In this document: piece by piece, positions 16,203-25,018 of the stretch
Layout of the letters: each line of letters starts with the position of its first letter
Numbering within the stretch: position 1 is the first letter of the stretch
Assembly: GCA_023228995.1 (NCBI GenBank)
Contig: JALOAD010000009.1
Location: forward strand, 20,369 to 84,368
DNA from: JALOAD01 sp023228995 [NCBI: Candidatus Muiribacterium halophilum]
Lineage (GTDB): Bacteria > Muiribacteriota > Muiribacteriia > Muiribacteriales
DNA: 64,000 nucleotides
Direction of reading: 5' to 3'
Made by a program: the position numbers and the translations under genes
The notes under the pieces: model-generated
What the model saw: the letters and a program-made list of their open reading frames with translations, nothing else
What the model was told of the DNA's origin: nothing
Database searches by the model: none

Positions 16203-18767
16203 TTATATTTCGCTTTGCTTATTTTTCCAAACCATCCAAAAAGCGTATGGTTGCGATATATCTGCAAGATAATTTTTGTTATTACCCTTGTTTTTATCTT
16301 TTAATCTTGTGTCGTATTCAAGAAGTGTTCCTCTTAATCCATTATTAGCTATAAAAGTTTTATCTGAAAGTTCAGTTCCAGCTGGATAATAATACATAAA
16401 ATCAGCAGCCCAATTACCATAAACTTGAGTTCCAAATGCAAAAGATATAAAACAAGGTTGTTTTATTCCTGCATTAGATCCATTGCTATAATAATCTCGA
16501 TTCATAGCATATAATGATGCTTCAACTCTAATATATTGCTTATCAGTTTCTCCATCGATTCTAATAAAAGATTTAACTAAATTCTCGTTATAATTTTTTC
16601 CAATTGATGCAAGAATAAGAAGGTCATCATCAGTTTTCTTGAGAAGATTTCTTTTAATTTGAATATCTCCAGCTACTAAAATCACACCTTTCCCATGATA
16701 TACCATGTTCTCTATACCATCAGATATAGGCATTGGAAAAGCTGAATTTATAAGATATACTCCATTAAGATAAATATGCATTGTTTTACCTTCGATTTTG
16801 ACATTATGATGAGAAAAATCTCTATAATCAACATAAATTGCAGTAACTTTATCAAGATAAAGATTTGCAAAATCAGGATCTGAAATCCCATTATCATAAT
16901 AACTCATAACCTGTCCTGGTTTTATAATATTTCCATTATAAGGAACAAGTTGAGCAACACTGTTATAATTACCATATTTTGCTCTTATATTAGGACCTTC
17001 TACTGAGGTTTCAACAAAAGCCTTAAATTTCTCTTCTTTTGTTGGTTCAGGTGGAGGGTTACTAGGATCTACTGGTGTTTTATCTTTTTTCCATCTCAAA
17101 TAATAACCTTCCATATATCTAGCATATACATTACCTTCAACTTGCGTCTTAGACATCCATTTATTATTTTTCCAAGCACCATTTAATTGTAATACTGGAT
17201 GTCCTCTATAACCACTGTTATTCCAATCAACATCTTCATTTCTACTATTTAGATCGTTATTATCTATAAAACTTGAATGTGAATATGAATTATAATAAAT
17301 CTTTTGTGAATTCATAAAATACAATGGATAAGTAGGAGCTACTATAAATGGAGAAACAATATTTAAGCTTTCTTCTGTTTGTGAACCAGAACCATCCATT
17401 GACTTTTTTATTTCTTCTTCTTGGGCATAAATTTGTGATTCTACATATTTGGTAATATTAATACCATCCCAAGTTAATGCTGTTAAACCTTTATACGAAA
17501 AATCTTCCCAATCTGCCGGACTACGAACAAGAAAGCTTTTTTCTTCACCATCTACAAATTTTCTTCCACCAAATCCAGGACTTTTAATATCTTCATCCCA
17601 TGGTTTTAATGCGTATTCCCAACCATCTACAGATTTAAAAACTTGGACAGGCATTGCTTTTTTTAACCATCCTCCTGCTGCTATTCTTCTACCAGCTTCA
17701 CTACCAAGAGACGGTTCTTTATTAGCATCACTTAATCCACCATCATACATTTGTCTATAACTAAAATCAAGTATTGTCTTACCTAAAAGAGTTTCTATAA
17801 TATAATAATCTTTAGGATTACTTACATAATCAAATTTTTTAGTCACCTTTTTTTTACCACTTCCAAAAGTCAAAGAAATATAACCAGGTTCACTTAAATT
17901 ATAAACATCTTTTCCTAATTCAGTTTTATAAAAACCACCATAACTTTCTCTTGGTAAATCAATTACTATTTTATAATTTTCTCCTCGCATATTTCTTGGA
18001 GAGCCAAGGTAAACCTTACCTTTATTTTTTTTATCTCCATTATTAAATCTCACAAAATAAAAAGGATTTTCTTTTTCGTCTGACAATCTATTATAATTAT
18101 AATTTCCGAATTTAACTTCTTTAATAAATTCACCATTTTTATCTTTCATAGGATATTGTGCTCCAAATTCAGACATTGCATATTTTATAAACATTGAATA
18201 ATCATTAATAGCATTATATTGACCATTATATGAAAGAGTAAGAGGATTTATGACTTTTACATCTTTTGCAGCATGAGCATGATAATAATTATCACCTATT
18301 TTAGATTGAGCTATAATTTCAAGTTGACCTAATTTTTCTTTACCAAAATTAACTTTTTCACCATCTTTTTTACCATTTCTTCTATGATAGTCTTGAGAAA
18401 AAAATCTTGCTTTTACTTTTATTTCAGCATCAACTTCTTTTGCTAAATCACTAATTTGAGAACCACTTAAATTTATTGACTTCCACGCTGAAGAACTACC
18501 AATATTTGTATTTCTAAAAATTCCAAACCAATCTGATTCTTTCGCATAATCATTTGCTTCTCCACGAATTCTACTCTCAGCTTCTTGTACAATGCCTTCG
18601 AGAAGAAAGTTCGCATCAATACCTTTAAACAAAACACTGCTTTGTCTTGCACCTGTTATCATACTTGTAAGCTGACCTATACCGAGAGCTCCAAGAACAA
18701 TAAGAACAAGTATTGCAAGCATAATTGCATTACCTTTTTTATTTTTTATAATTCTATTAAAATTCAT
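16203..18767 (-). CDS. Large N-terminally anchored pilus-associated protein (PilX/GspK-like anchor)
   Basis: An 854-residue protein. The N-terminus (MNFNRIIKNKKGNAIMLAI, then LVLIVLGALGIGQL) is a basic stretch plus one hydrophobic helix, like the PilX-type N-terminal domain of pilus assembly proteins, but without the standard pseudopilin cleavage motif. The rest is a very large external domain with many Tyr, Asn and Gly residues and a KEEKFKAF linker near residue 590. No catalytic motif is recognised. The ORF opens at 18785, but the GGAGG that follows serves the ATG at 18767. First gene of the pseudopilin operon; probably a surface or tip component. Confidence 0.75.
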   Translation of the reverse strand: MNFNRIIKNKKGNAIMLAILVLIVLGALGIGQLTSMITGARQSSVLFKGIDANFLLEGIVQEAESRIRGEANDYAKESDWFGIFRNTNIGSSSAWKSINLSGSQISDLAKEVDAEIKVKARFFSQDYHRRNGKKDGEKVNFGKEKLGQLEIIAQSKIGDNYYHAHAAKDVKVINPLTLSYNGQYNAINDYSMFIKYAMSEFGAQYPMKDKNGEFIKEVKFGNYNYNRLSDEKENPFYFVRFNNGDKKNKGKVYLGSPRNMRGENYKIVIDLPRESYGGFYKTELGKDVYNLSEPGYISLTFGSGKKKVTKKFDYVSNPKDYYIIETLLGKTILDFSYRQMYDGGLSDANKEPSLGSEAGRRIAAGGWLKKAMPVQVFKSVDGWEYALKPWDEDIKSPGFGGRKFVDGEEKSFLVRSPADWEDFSYKGLTALTWDGINITKYVESQIYAQEEEIKKSMDGSGSQTEESLNIVSPFIVAPTYPLYFMNSQKIYYNSYSHSSFIDNNDLNSRNEDVDWNNSGYRGHPVLQLNGAWKNNKWMSKTQVEGNVYARYMEGYYLRWKKDKTPVDPSNPPPEPTKEEKFKAFVETSVEGPNIRAKYGNYNSVAQLVPYNGNIIKPGQVMSYYDNGISDPDFANLYLDKVTAIYVDYRDFSHHNVKIEGKTMHIYLNGVYLINSAFPMPISDGIENMVYHGKGVILVAGDIQIKRNLLKKTDDDLLILASIGKNYNENLVKSFIRIDGETDKQYIRVEASLYAMNRDYYSNGSNAGIKQPCFISFAFGTQVYGNWAADFMYYYPAGTELSDKTFIANNGLRGTLLEYDTRLKDKNKGNNKNYLADISQPYAFWMVWKNKQSEI

Positions 18768-18843
18768 AAATCCTCCAAAGTCCATAAAAAAACTTCATTT
18801 TAACTTTATAATTTAACTCTACATTTAAAAATTAAATTAGACC

Positions 18844-18859
18844 CTAATTTAATTATAAC
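18844..18859 (-). promoter_or_regulatory. Shared 16-base AT-rich element, upstream copy
   Basis: Identical to the 16-mer at 16179-16194. It lies about 77 bases upstream of the first gene of the pseudopilin operon and contains TATAAT on the minus strand. Confidence 0.45.
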
Positions 18860-18876
18860 CGATTATGGTTTTATTT

Positions 18877-19311
18877 TTAAGTTAAAATTTTATTTAGATA
18901 ATCTAAAGCTAAAATATAGCTTAATTCTTTGAATCCAAATATTGCACCATCACAAACTGGAGTAAGTAAAGATATATGTCTAAATTCTTCTCTATTTGTT
19001 ATATTTGATAAATGAACTTCTACTTTAGGAATATTTATACATTCCAATGAATCCCTTATTGCAACACTTGTATGAGTATAACCTCCAGCGTTTATAATAA
19101 TTCCTTTAAATTCATCTTCACTATTTTGTATTTTTGAAATTATTTCTCCTTCAATATTAGATTGAAAAAAACTGACTTTAATTTTATTTTTTACACAATA
19201 TTCCTTTATTATTAATTCTATATCTTTAAGAGTTTTATCTCCATACTGATTTTTATCTCTTTTACCGAGCATATTTAAATTTGGTCCATTTATTATTAAA
19301 ATATTTAACAT
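18877..19311 (-). CDS. aroQ: Type II 3-dehydroquinate dehydratase
   Basis: A 144-residue enzyme that removes water from 3-dehydroquinate in the shikimate pathway. Family landmarks: IINGPNLNMLGKRD at the start, NAGGYTHTSVAIRDSL (active site) and EVHLSNITNREEFRH. The frame extends 12 bases further to an ATG at 19323, but the family begins almost directly with the INGPNLN motif, which favours 19311. That ATG overlaps the stop region of the fused aroKB gene (ATGTTAA), so the two are coupled. Confidence 0.95.
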   Translation of the reverse strand: MLNILIINGPNLNMLGKRDKNQYGDKTLKDIELIIKEYCVKNKIKVSFFQSNIEGEIISKIQNSEDEFKGIIINAGGYTHTSVAIRDSLECINIPKVEVHLSNITNREEFRHISLLTPVCDGAIFGFKELSYILALDYLNKILT

Positions 19312-20861
19312 AATCTTTGCCATAATTTTTTCATTTCAAATTCACTAAAATAAAATTCATTAAATTCTATTATATTATTTTTATTTACAGGAAGTATAAT
19401 ACAAATTTTATCTTTTATATTTTTTTTATCCTGCTTAATCAATTCTATTGAGTCAAATAATGACTGTTCAGTCAGAGAAAAAACTTCATTACAAAAACCT
19501 GCGTTTTTCCTTATTATTTTAAAATTTTCAAAATCTTCTAAAGTAATTTTACCTGTCAAAAAAGAAGTTTTCCAAGCATAATACATTCCATCACAAACTG
19601 CAATTCCATGTTTAACTTCAAATTTAGATATACTCTCAATTACATGTCCAAATGTATGTCCAAGATTTAATAACAAACGAATTCCTTTTTTATCTAATTC
19701 ATCTTTTTCAACTATTTTAGATTTATAAACACAAGCCAAAATGACCGAATGTTCAATATCTTTGTCATTTTTTATAATATCAGAAGTATTTGATAAATAT
19801 GAATATTTTATCATCTCACCCATTCCCGATAAAAAATCTTCTTTATCAAGAGTTTCAAGAAATAAAGTATCAATTACAATAAGTTCAGGTTGATAAAAAG
19901 AACCTATTAAATTTTTAACATTATTAAAATTAATACTGTTTTTCCCACCAATTGAAGCATCTATCATACAAAGTAAAGTTGTTGGTATAAGAAATAATCT
20001 AATTCCTCTTTTAAAGTTTGAAGCAGCAAAACCTGCAAGATCACAAACAGTTCCTCCACCTAAACCAATAAACACATCATTTCTTGAAAAACCATTGGTA
20101 CTAGCATATTCCCATATTTTTTTGGCATTTTTTATATCTTTAAGTTTTTCACCTTCATTTAATATAATGATATGATCTGACATTTTTTTGATTAAATCTT
20201 CATATAATGAATAAACTTTTGAGTCTGTAATTATAAGTTTTTTTGATTGAATAGAAGTTTTAGAATTTAAAAGATTATTAAAATATAATACAATATTAGT
20301 TTTAATAATTACTTCTGTATTTTCTCTTGAAGTTTTATAAGTAAAGGTGTTTTCATACTTAATTTTAATAAGATCACTAACTTCATTAATAGAAAGATTA
20401 TCAGTTATAATTTGAGTATGTCCAATATCATAATGGTTTTTTCTTTCATTCCAAAGATTTTTTACACATTCCAATTTATCCATGTTTTCAAGAAGAGGTC
20501 TATTATGAGTACCTTTAACACGGTCTAATATAATCGAGAATGATGCTTTTAAATGAACAATATAACCAAGAGTTTTTATTACTTCTCTGTTTTTTTCATT
20601 TTTTACAATTCCACCACCAGTAGAAACAACTGTATTTTGTATATTAAGTGAATTAAGTATATTTGTTTCACATTCGCGAAAATAATCTCCACCTTTTTTT
20701 GTAAATATATCATTTACAGACATATTTTCTTTTTTTTCAATTTCTATATCAATATCAATCCAATTCATATTAAGAGAAGAAGCAAGTAATTTACCGATAG
20801 AAGTCTTTCCAGTTCCCATAAATCCAATTAAAATGATATTATTATATTTTGAATTATTCAT
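19305..20861 (-). CDS. aroKB: Fused shikimate kinase / 3-dehydroquinate synthase
   Basis: A 518-residue bifunctional protein. Residues 1-170 are shikimate kinase: P-loop GFMGTGKT (13-20), the shikimate-binding DIDIEIEKKE and STGGGIV. Residues about 175-518 are 3-dehydroquinate synthase: GLGGGTVCDLAGFAA (NAD site), PTTLLCMIDASIGGK, SGMGEMIKYSYL and NLGHTFGHVIES with the zinc-ligand histidines. The order (step 5 enzyme then step 2 enzyme in one chain) is the same as the AroKB fusion known from Thermotoga. With aroQ beside it and aroC at 33.8 kb, four chorismate-pathway activities are in the window. Confidence 0.95.
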   Translation of the reverse strand: MNNSKYNNIILIGFMGTGKTSIGKLLASSLNMNWIDIDIEIEKKENMSVNDIFTKKGGDYFRECETNILNSLNIQNTVVSTGGGIVKNEKNREVIKTLGYIVHLKASFSIILDRVKGTHNRPLLENMDKLECVKNLWNERKNHYDIGHTQIITDNLSINEVSDLIKIKYENTFTYKTSRENTEVIIKTNIVLYFNNLLNSKTSIQSKKLIITDSKVYSLYEDLIKKMSDHIIILNEGEKLKDIKNAKKIWEYASTNGFSRNDVFIGLGGGTVCDLAGFAASNFKRGIRLFLIPTTLLCMIDASIGGKNSINFNNVKNLIGSFYQPELIVIDTLFLETLDKEDFLSGMGEMIKYSYLSNTSDIIKNDKDIEHSVILACVYKSKIVEKDELDKKGIRLLLNLGHTFGHVIESISKFEVKHGIAVCDGMYYAWKTSFLTGKITLEDFENFKIIRKNAGFCNEVFSLTEQSLFDSIELIKQDKKNIKDKICIILPVNKNNIIEFNEFYFSEFEMKKLWQRLC

Positions 20862-20970
20862 AAAAAGATTTTATCATATAATTAAACAAAGTTAAAGAGC
20901 TTGTGAGTTAAAGGATTAATACATAAATACACACTATTGTTAAAACTTAACAATACAAATTTTAAACAAC

Positions 20971-21011
20971 ATAGTTCGCTATGCTCACGATGTAGTTTTA
21001 CGAGCAAAACC
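20971..21011 (-). repeat. Two-hairpin element downstream of endonuclease gene
   Basis: CATAG/CTATG (loop TTCG on the plus strand, CGAA on the minus) is followed 11 bases later by GTTTT/AAAAC around ACGAGC. Read on the minus strand the linker between them contains GTGAGC, the same word that precedes hairpins at 52188-52220. The element begins six bases after the endonuclease stop codon and may end its mRNA. Confidence 0.5.
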
Positions 21012-21016
21012 AGGTT

Positions 21017-22024
21017 TTAAAAATCAGTTATATTATTTATTAATTCAGGACAGTCAATAAATGGATTTCTATTATTCTGATGATCTTCCACCATTGAATT
21101 TCTTAGAAATTCTCTTTCAGTAACAGGGTCAAGTTCATTCCATTTTTTGAAAAATTCTTCCTGATCTTTATCAATAGGCATATTATATCTAACTGCAAAA
21201 TACAACATTCCTCTGGCAATATCACCTTTTTTATCATCTCTAGGTTCAAATACAGTTTTCCCGCTTTTGCTTATACCATATTTTGCTCCACCATCTGACC
21301 ATTTTTCTTTAAACACTTCTCCAAATGGATTGTTTCCTCTTCTTGAATTTGTTCTTGAATCACATGGATATATATGCATCATATCAGTTTTTTTAGTTCC
21401 AGAATCTACAGAACCGAATTTTGATTGAGGCCATGAATGTTCACAATTCATATTCCCAGGATCAGGAATTCCCATTGTTTTTACAAGTCTTGCTGTATAA
21501 ACACATTCTGCATATCCGTCATTGTTGTCAAGTTCACCAAACATTATTTTTCTAGCATCTGTATAACTGTAAGTTGTATGATTATCAACAACTTCATGTA
21601 ATTTAGCTTTTAATTTGCTGTCTTTTAATTCTTTCATTGAATTATAGAATTCTTCATAATCAAAACCGTTTTGATATTTATTCATTACAAATCTGAAAAT
21701 TTCACCATTTTCATTTTCAAATGTTATTGAAAAAGAATCAGATTCGATTATTGAAAAATAAGTTGATTCGTTTCCACTGACAAGAAGAAACTCATTGTTA
21801 TTATCGCATATAAGAATTGTATTATCATTAGAATTTTTTTCTGATTGAAGACTTAATTCCTTGTTATCTGATTTTGATATAAAAAAATTATCTATTGTTA
21901 TATATTCTGATTCAGGATAAGTTATTTTCTGTAATTCAAAATTGCCTGATATATCATTGATATTGATTGCATTTGCAGATATTAATAAAACTACTGATAC
22001 TAAAATACTTAATACTTTTTTCAT
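21017..22024 (-). CDS. Secreted endonuclease I family nuclease, paralogue 1
   Basis: A 335-residue protein with a signal peptide (MKKVLSILVSVVLLISANA). The C-terminal 190 residues are the EndA/NucM nuclease domain of the His-Me finger superfamily: MNCEHSWPQS holds the catalytic histidine, and metal-binding asparagine lies in the following TDMMHIYPCDSRTNS region. A conserved EPRDDKKGDIARGM block comes after. The N-terminal 130 residues are a beta-rich domain shared only with the two paralogues at 29.3 and 30.4 kb. These enzymes degrade extracellular or periplasmic DNA. GGGAG site before the ATG. Divergent from the envelope operon. Confidence 0.93.
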   Translation of the reverse strand: MKKVLSILVSVVLLISANAININDISGNFELQKITYPESEYITIDNFFISKSDNKELSLQSEKNSNDNTILICDNNNEFLLVSGNESTYFSIIESDSFSITFENENGEIFRFVMNKYQNGFDYEEFYNSMKELKDSKLKAKLHEVVDNHTTYSYTDARKIMFGELDNNDGYAECVYTARLVKTMGIPDPGNMNCEHSWPQSKFGSVDSGTKKTDMMHIYPCDSRTNSRRGNNPFGEVFKEKWSDGGAKYGISKSGKTVFEPRDDKKGDIARGMLYFAVRYNMPIDKDQEEFFKKWNELDPVTEREFLRNSMVEDHQNNRNPFIDCPELINNITDF

Positions 22025-22180
22025 TATTAACTCCCAGTCATTGTTTTGACGGGACTTATACTATTATACTCTTATGCCGTGGACTTTAAGGATAAGACAT
22101 ATCTTTAAATTTGTCAAGCTATATTAATATTGAAATTTAAATAAAAAAAATATACAATTAAAATAAAAAATGGAGGTTCT

Positions 22181-22861
22181 TTGAAAATACTTCTTATTGA
22201 AGATGAAATTAGTACTGCTGAATTTATAGTAGATGGACTTAAAAAAGAAAATTTTGCAGTTTTCCATATTCCCAATGGATTAGACGGTTTATTTGAAGCC
22301 TGTAATAATTACTATGATATTTTTATAATAGATGTAATGCTTCCTGATATTGATGGAATTACAATAATTAAAAAAATCAGAGAAAAAAACATACAAACTC
22401 CAGTTATAATTCTTAGTGCTAAAAATTCAACAGAAGATATAGTATCTGGCTTAAGAGCTGGATCAGATGATTATATCTCCAAACCTTTTTCTTTCATAGA
22501 ACTTCTTGCAAGAATTAAAGGGATTTTAAGAAGAATGAATTTGAATTTTTCTACATCTACTATTTTATCAGAAGGAAATCTCAAGATAGATTGTCTAAAG
22601 AAAAAAGTTTTCAGAGATAACAAAGAAATAATACTTCAAGCAAAAGAATTCTCATTACTTGAATATTTATTAAAAAACAAAGGAATTGTTGTCACTAAAC
22701 AAATGATAATTGATAATGTTTGGAATTTCGACTTTGATCCTGAAACAAATATCGTAGAAGCAAAAATAAGTAAGTTGAGAAACAAAATTGATAAAAATTT
22801 CAAAAATAAACTTATTCATACAATAAAAGGACTAGGGTATATTCTTGAAGATAAATTTTGA
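22181..22861 (+). CDS. OmpR-family response regulator
   Basis: A 226-residue DNA-binding regulator: receiver domain 1-120 (phospho-acceptor Asp51 in FIIDVMLPD, lysine in YISKPFS) and winged-helix Trans_reg_C domain about 130-226 (AKEFSLLEYLLKN; EAKISKLRNKID; IKGLGYILE). The start codon is TTG, four bases after GGAGG; no in-frame ATG lies nearby. It is the first gene of a plus-strand operon and its stop overlaps the start of its sensor kinase by 17 bases. The downstream lipid-modifying genes are the likely targets, as in PmrAB-type systems. Confidence 0.93.
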   Translation: MKILLIEDEISTAEFIVDGLKKENFAVFHIPNGLDGLFEACNNYYDIFIIDVMLPDIDGITIIKKIREKNIQTPVIILSAKNSTEDIVSGLRAGSDDYISKPFSFIELLARIKGILRRMNLNFSTSTILSEGNLKIDCLKKKVFRDNKEIILQAKEFSLLEYLLKNKGIVVTKQMIIDNVWNFDFDPETNIVEAKISKLRNKIDKNFKNKLIHTIKGLGYILEDKF

Positions 22862-24245
22862 AAAAAGGATTTCACTTTATTATCAACTTATTTTCATATT
22901 TCTAAGTATTTTTTTTATTTTTTCTATTTTCATATCGGTAGCATCGTATTATTTCCCTTATATAACTATATTTGATAAAATTTCAGAAGATCTATTAACC
23001 GAGACAAACGAATTTAAAAATGCTTATTCTGACAGCGAAAAAACCTTTGAAAAATTTTTAAAATTTGAACTTGAAGGAGAAGGCGAAAAAAATCTATTTG
23101 TAGAATTATTCAAAGATAATATAAAAATTTTATCTTCAACAAAAAATAATACAATAATCAATAAATTAAAAAATTATAATAGTGGTGATGATTTTGAGGT
23201 TTTTTATGCAACACTAAACAAAAACCCAGATAAGTTTATGATAATAAAAAGGAATTTCAAAGATGGAGTAAGCATACTAATAGGTGAAAATCTAAAAGAA
23301 ACTTTAAATATATTCTATATTCTAAAATATATCATAATATTTATAAACCTTATATCATTTTTTACAGTAACTATAACAATTTTAATAATTACAAAAAAAA
23401 TTTTAAATCCAATAAAGGAATTATCTGATTTCACAAAAACTATATCTGAGAAAAAAGAATTAATTATGCACATGGATTACACAACTTTCCCTCTTGAATT
23501 ATATAATTTGGCAGATAATTTCAAAAAAATGTTAAATAGAATTCATATTCTAATAAACGAAGCTGAAGAATTAAGTGACAATATTGCTCATGATATAAAA
23601 ACTCCTCTTACAAATATTAAGATGATAACTGAAAACTTATTATCTGAAAAACAACTTTTATCTCATAATAAAAATTTTATATTAATTTTAAAAAACCTCA
23701 ATCGTACAACTTATATAATCAACACTATACTTTCAGCTTCGAAAATTATTTCTGATACAACAAAAATTGATAACGATAAAATTAATCTACTTGAATTATC
23801 AAAAGATGCCTTTGAGTTATTCTATGAAATCGCTGAATCAAAAAATATTAAATTATCTATGCGTAATGATAATGATAAATACTTTATAAAAGGAAATCTC
23901 AAAGCAGTCCAGAGAATAATTTCAAATATTATTGATAACTCTATAAAATATACTAATTCAGGAGGAAGTATATCAATCAATCTTTCAAAAAATAAAAATT
24001 ATGTGTTTTTTTCAGTAAAAGACAGTGGAATTGGAATCCCTGAAAATGAAATCGCTAATATATTCAATAAATTTTATAAAATTGATAAATCAAGACAATC
24101 CGAAGGTATTGGACTTGGTCTAAGTATTGTAAAATCACTTGTAGAAAAATTAAATGCCGAGATATTTATAACCAGTACTTTTGGTACTGGCTCTGAATTT
24201 ATTGTCAAATTCAAACAATCAGAGGTCTCAATTACCAAAATATAA
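22845..24245 (+). CDS. Sensor histidine kinase partner of the OmpR-type regulator
   Basis: A 466-residue inner-membrane kinase. Two hydrophobic helices (about 12-37 and 155-180) flank a periplasmic sensor of about 115 residues. HAMP-like linker, then HisKA with NIAHDIKTPLTN (phospho-accepting His249), then the HATPase domain with NIIDNSIKYT, DSGIGIP and GIGLGLSIVK. The predicted start is a TTG inside the regulator gene; no ATG is available upstream of the first helix. Confidence 0.93.
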   Translation: MKINFEKRISLYYQLIFIFLSIFFIFSIFISVASYYFPYITIFDKISEDLLTETNEFKNAYSDSEKTFEKFLKFELEGEGEKNLFVELFKDNIKILSSTKNNTIINKLKNYNSGDDFEVFYATLNKNPDKFMIIKRNFKDGVSILIGENLKETLNIFYILKYIIIFINLISFFTVTITILIITKKILNPIKELSDFTKTISEKKELIMHMDYTTFPLELYNLADNFKKMLNRIHILINEAEELSDNIAHDIKTPLTNIKMITENLLSEKQLLSHNKNFILILKNLNRTTYIINTILSASKIISDTTKIDNDKINLLELSKDAFELFYEIAESKNIKLSMRNDNDKYFIKGNLKAVQRIISNIIDNSIKYTNSGGSISINLSKNKNYVFFSVKDSGIGIPENEIANIFNKFYKIDKSRQSEGIGLGLSIVKSLVEKLNAEIFITSTFGTGSEFIVKFKQSEVSITKI

Positions 24246-24310
24246 TCTATATTACTTATTAGTAATGTTAAGGCAATGTTTAAACAATAATCCCAAGATA
24301 AAATATAATC

Positions 24311-25018
24311 ATGGGAAAAAAAGAAAAAATCATATTATTGTTTTGTATTCTTCTTCTAATTATTACTATATTAATTTTTGAATTTTCCAATTTCGATGTA
24401 ACTTTAAGTAATTTCTTTTTTAATAAAAACACAAATTCCTGGCTAATTTCATCAAATAATACTATATATGGTTTGATTTTTTATAGAGGATTTAAAATAT
24501 TTTTAGTTTCTATAGGAATTTCTTTAATCTTAATATTCACATTATCATTTAAATTCAAAAAATTAGAAGACCTTAGATATATTACCTTGTTTTTATTTGC
24601 ATGCATGGCATTTATTCCAACTTTTATATCATTTTTAAAGCATACTACAAATATTTATCCGCCATGGGATCTAAATATTTTTAACGGGAACAAACCTTAT
24701 ATAAAATTATTTGAAAAATATCCTGCGGATTTTACTCAGAAGAAAAAAGCTCAAGGTTATCCAGCAGGTCACGCTTCCGGCGGATTTAGTATTTTATGTT
24801 TTGTTTATATTTTAAAAAAAAGAAAATACAAAATGTTTTTCTTATTATTCTGGATGTTTCTTGGTTGGTCCATGGGAATTTATCAGATGGTTCGTGGAGC
24901 ACATTTTTTAAGCCATACAATCGTATCAAACATCTTATCAATCATTATAACTCTATTATTATACTACTTATTTAAAAAAAAAATAGAAGGAGCAACTAAC
25001 AATGAACAAAATCAATAA
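24311..25018 (+). CDS. PAP2-family membrane phosphatase
   Basis: A 235-residue polytopic protein of the PAP2/LpxE/LpxT group. The C-terminal half carries the active-site series: KKKAQGYP, then PAGHASGGF (variant of PSGH, with the acid-base histidine) and RGAHFLSHTIVSN (SRxxxxxH-like, nucleophile histidine). About six membrane helices. Related enzymes remove or transfer phosphate on lipid A, undecaprenyl diphosphate or phosphatidylglycerol phosphate; the substrate here is not decidable. The next gene starts inside its last 17 bases. Confidence 0.88.
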   Translation: MGKKEKIILLFCILLLIITILIFEFSNFDVTLSNFFFNKNTNSWLISSNNTIYGLIFYRGFKIFLVSIGISLILIFTLSFKFKKLEDLRYITLFLFACMAFIPTFISFLKHTTNIYPPWDLNIFNGNKPYIKLFEKYPADFTQKKKAQGYPAGHASGGFSILCFVYILKKRKYKMFFLLFWMFLGWSMGIYQMVRGAHFLSHTIVSNILSIIITLLLYYLFKKKIEGATNNEQNQ

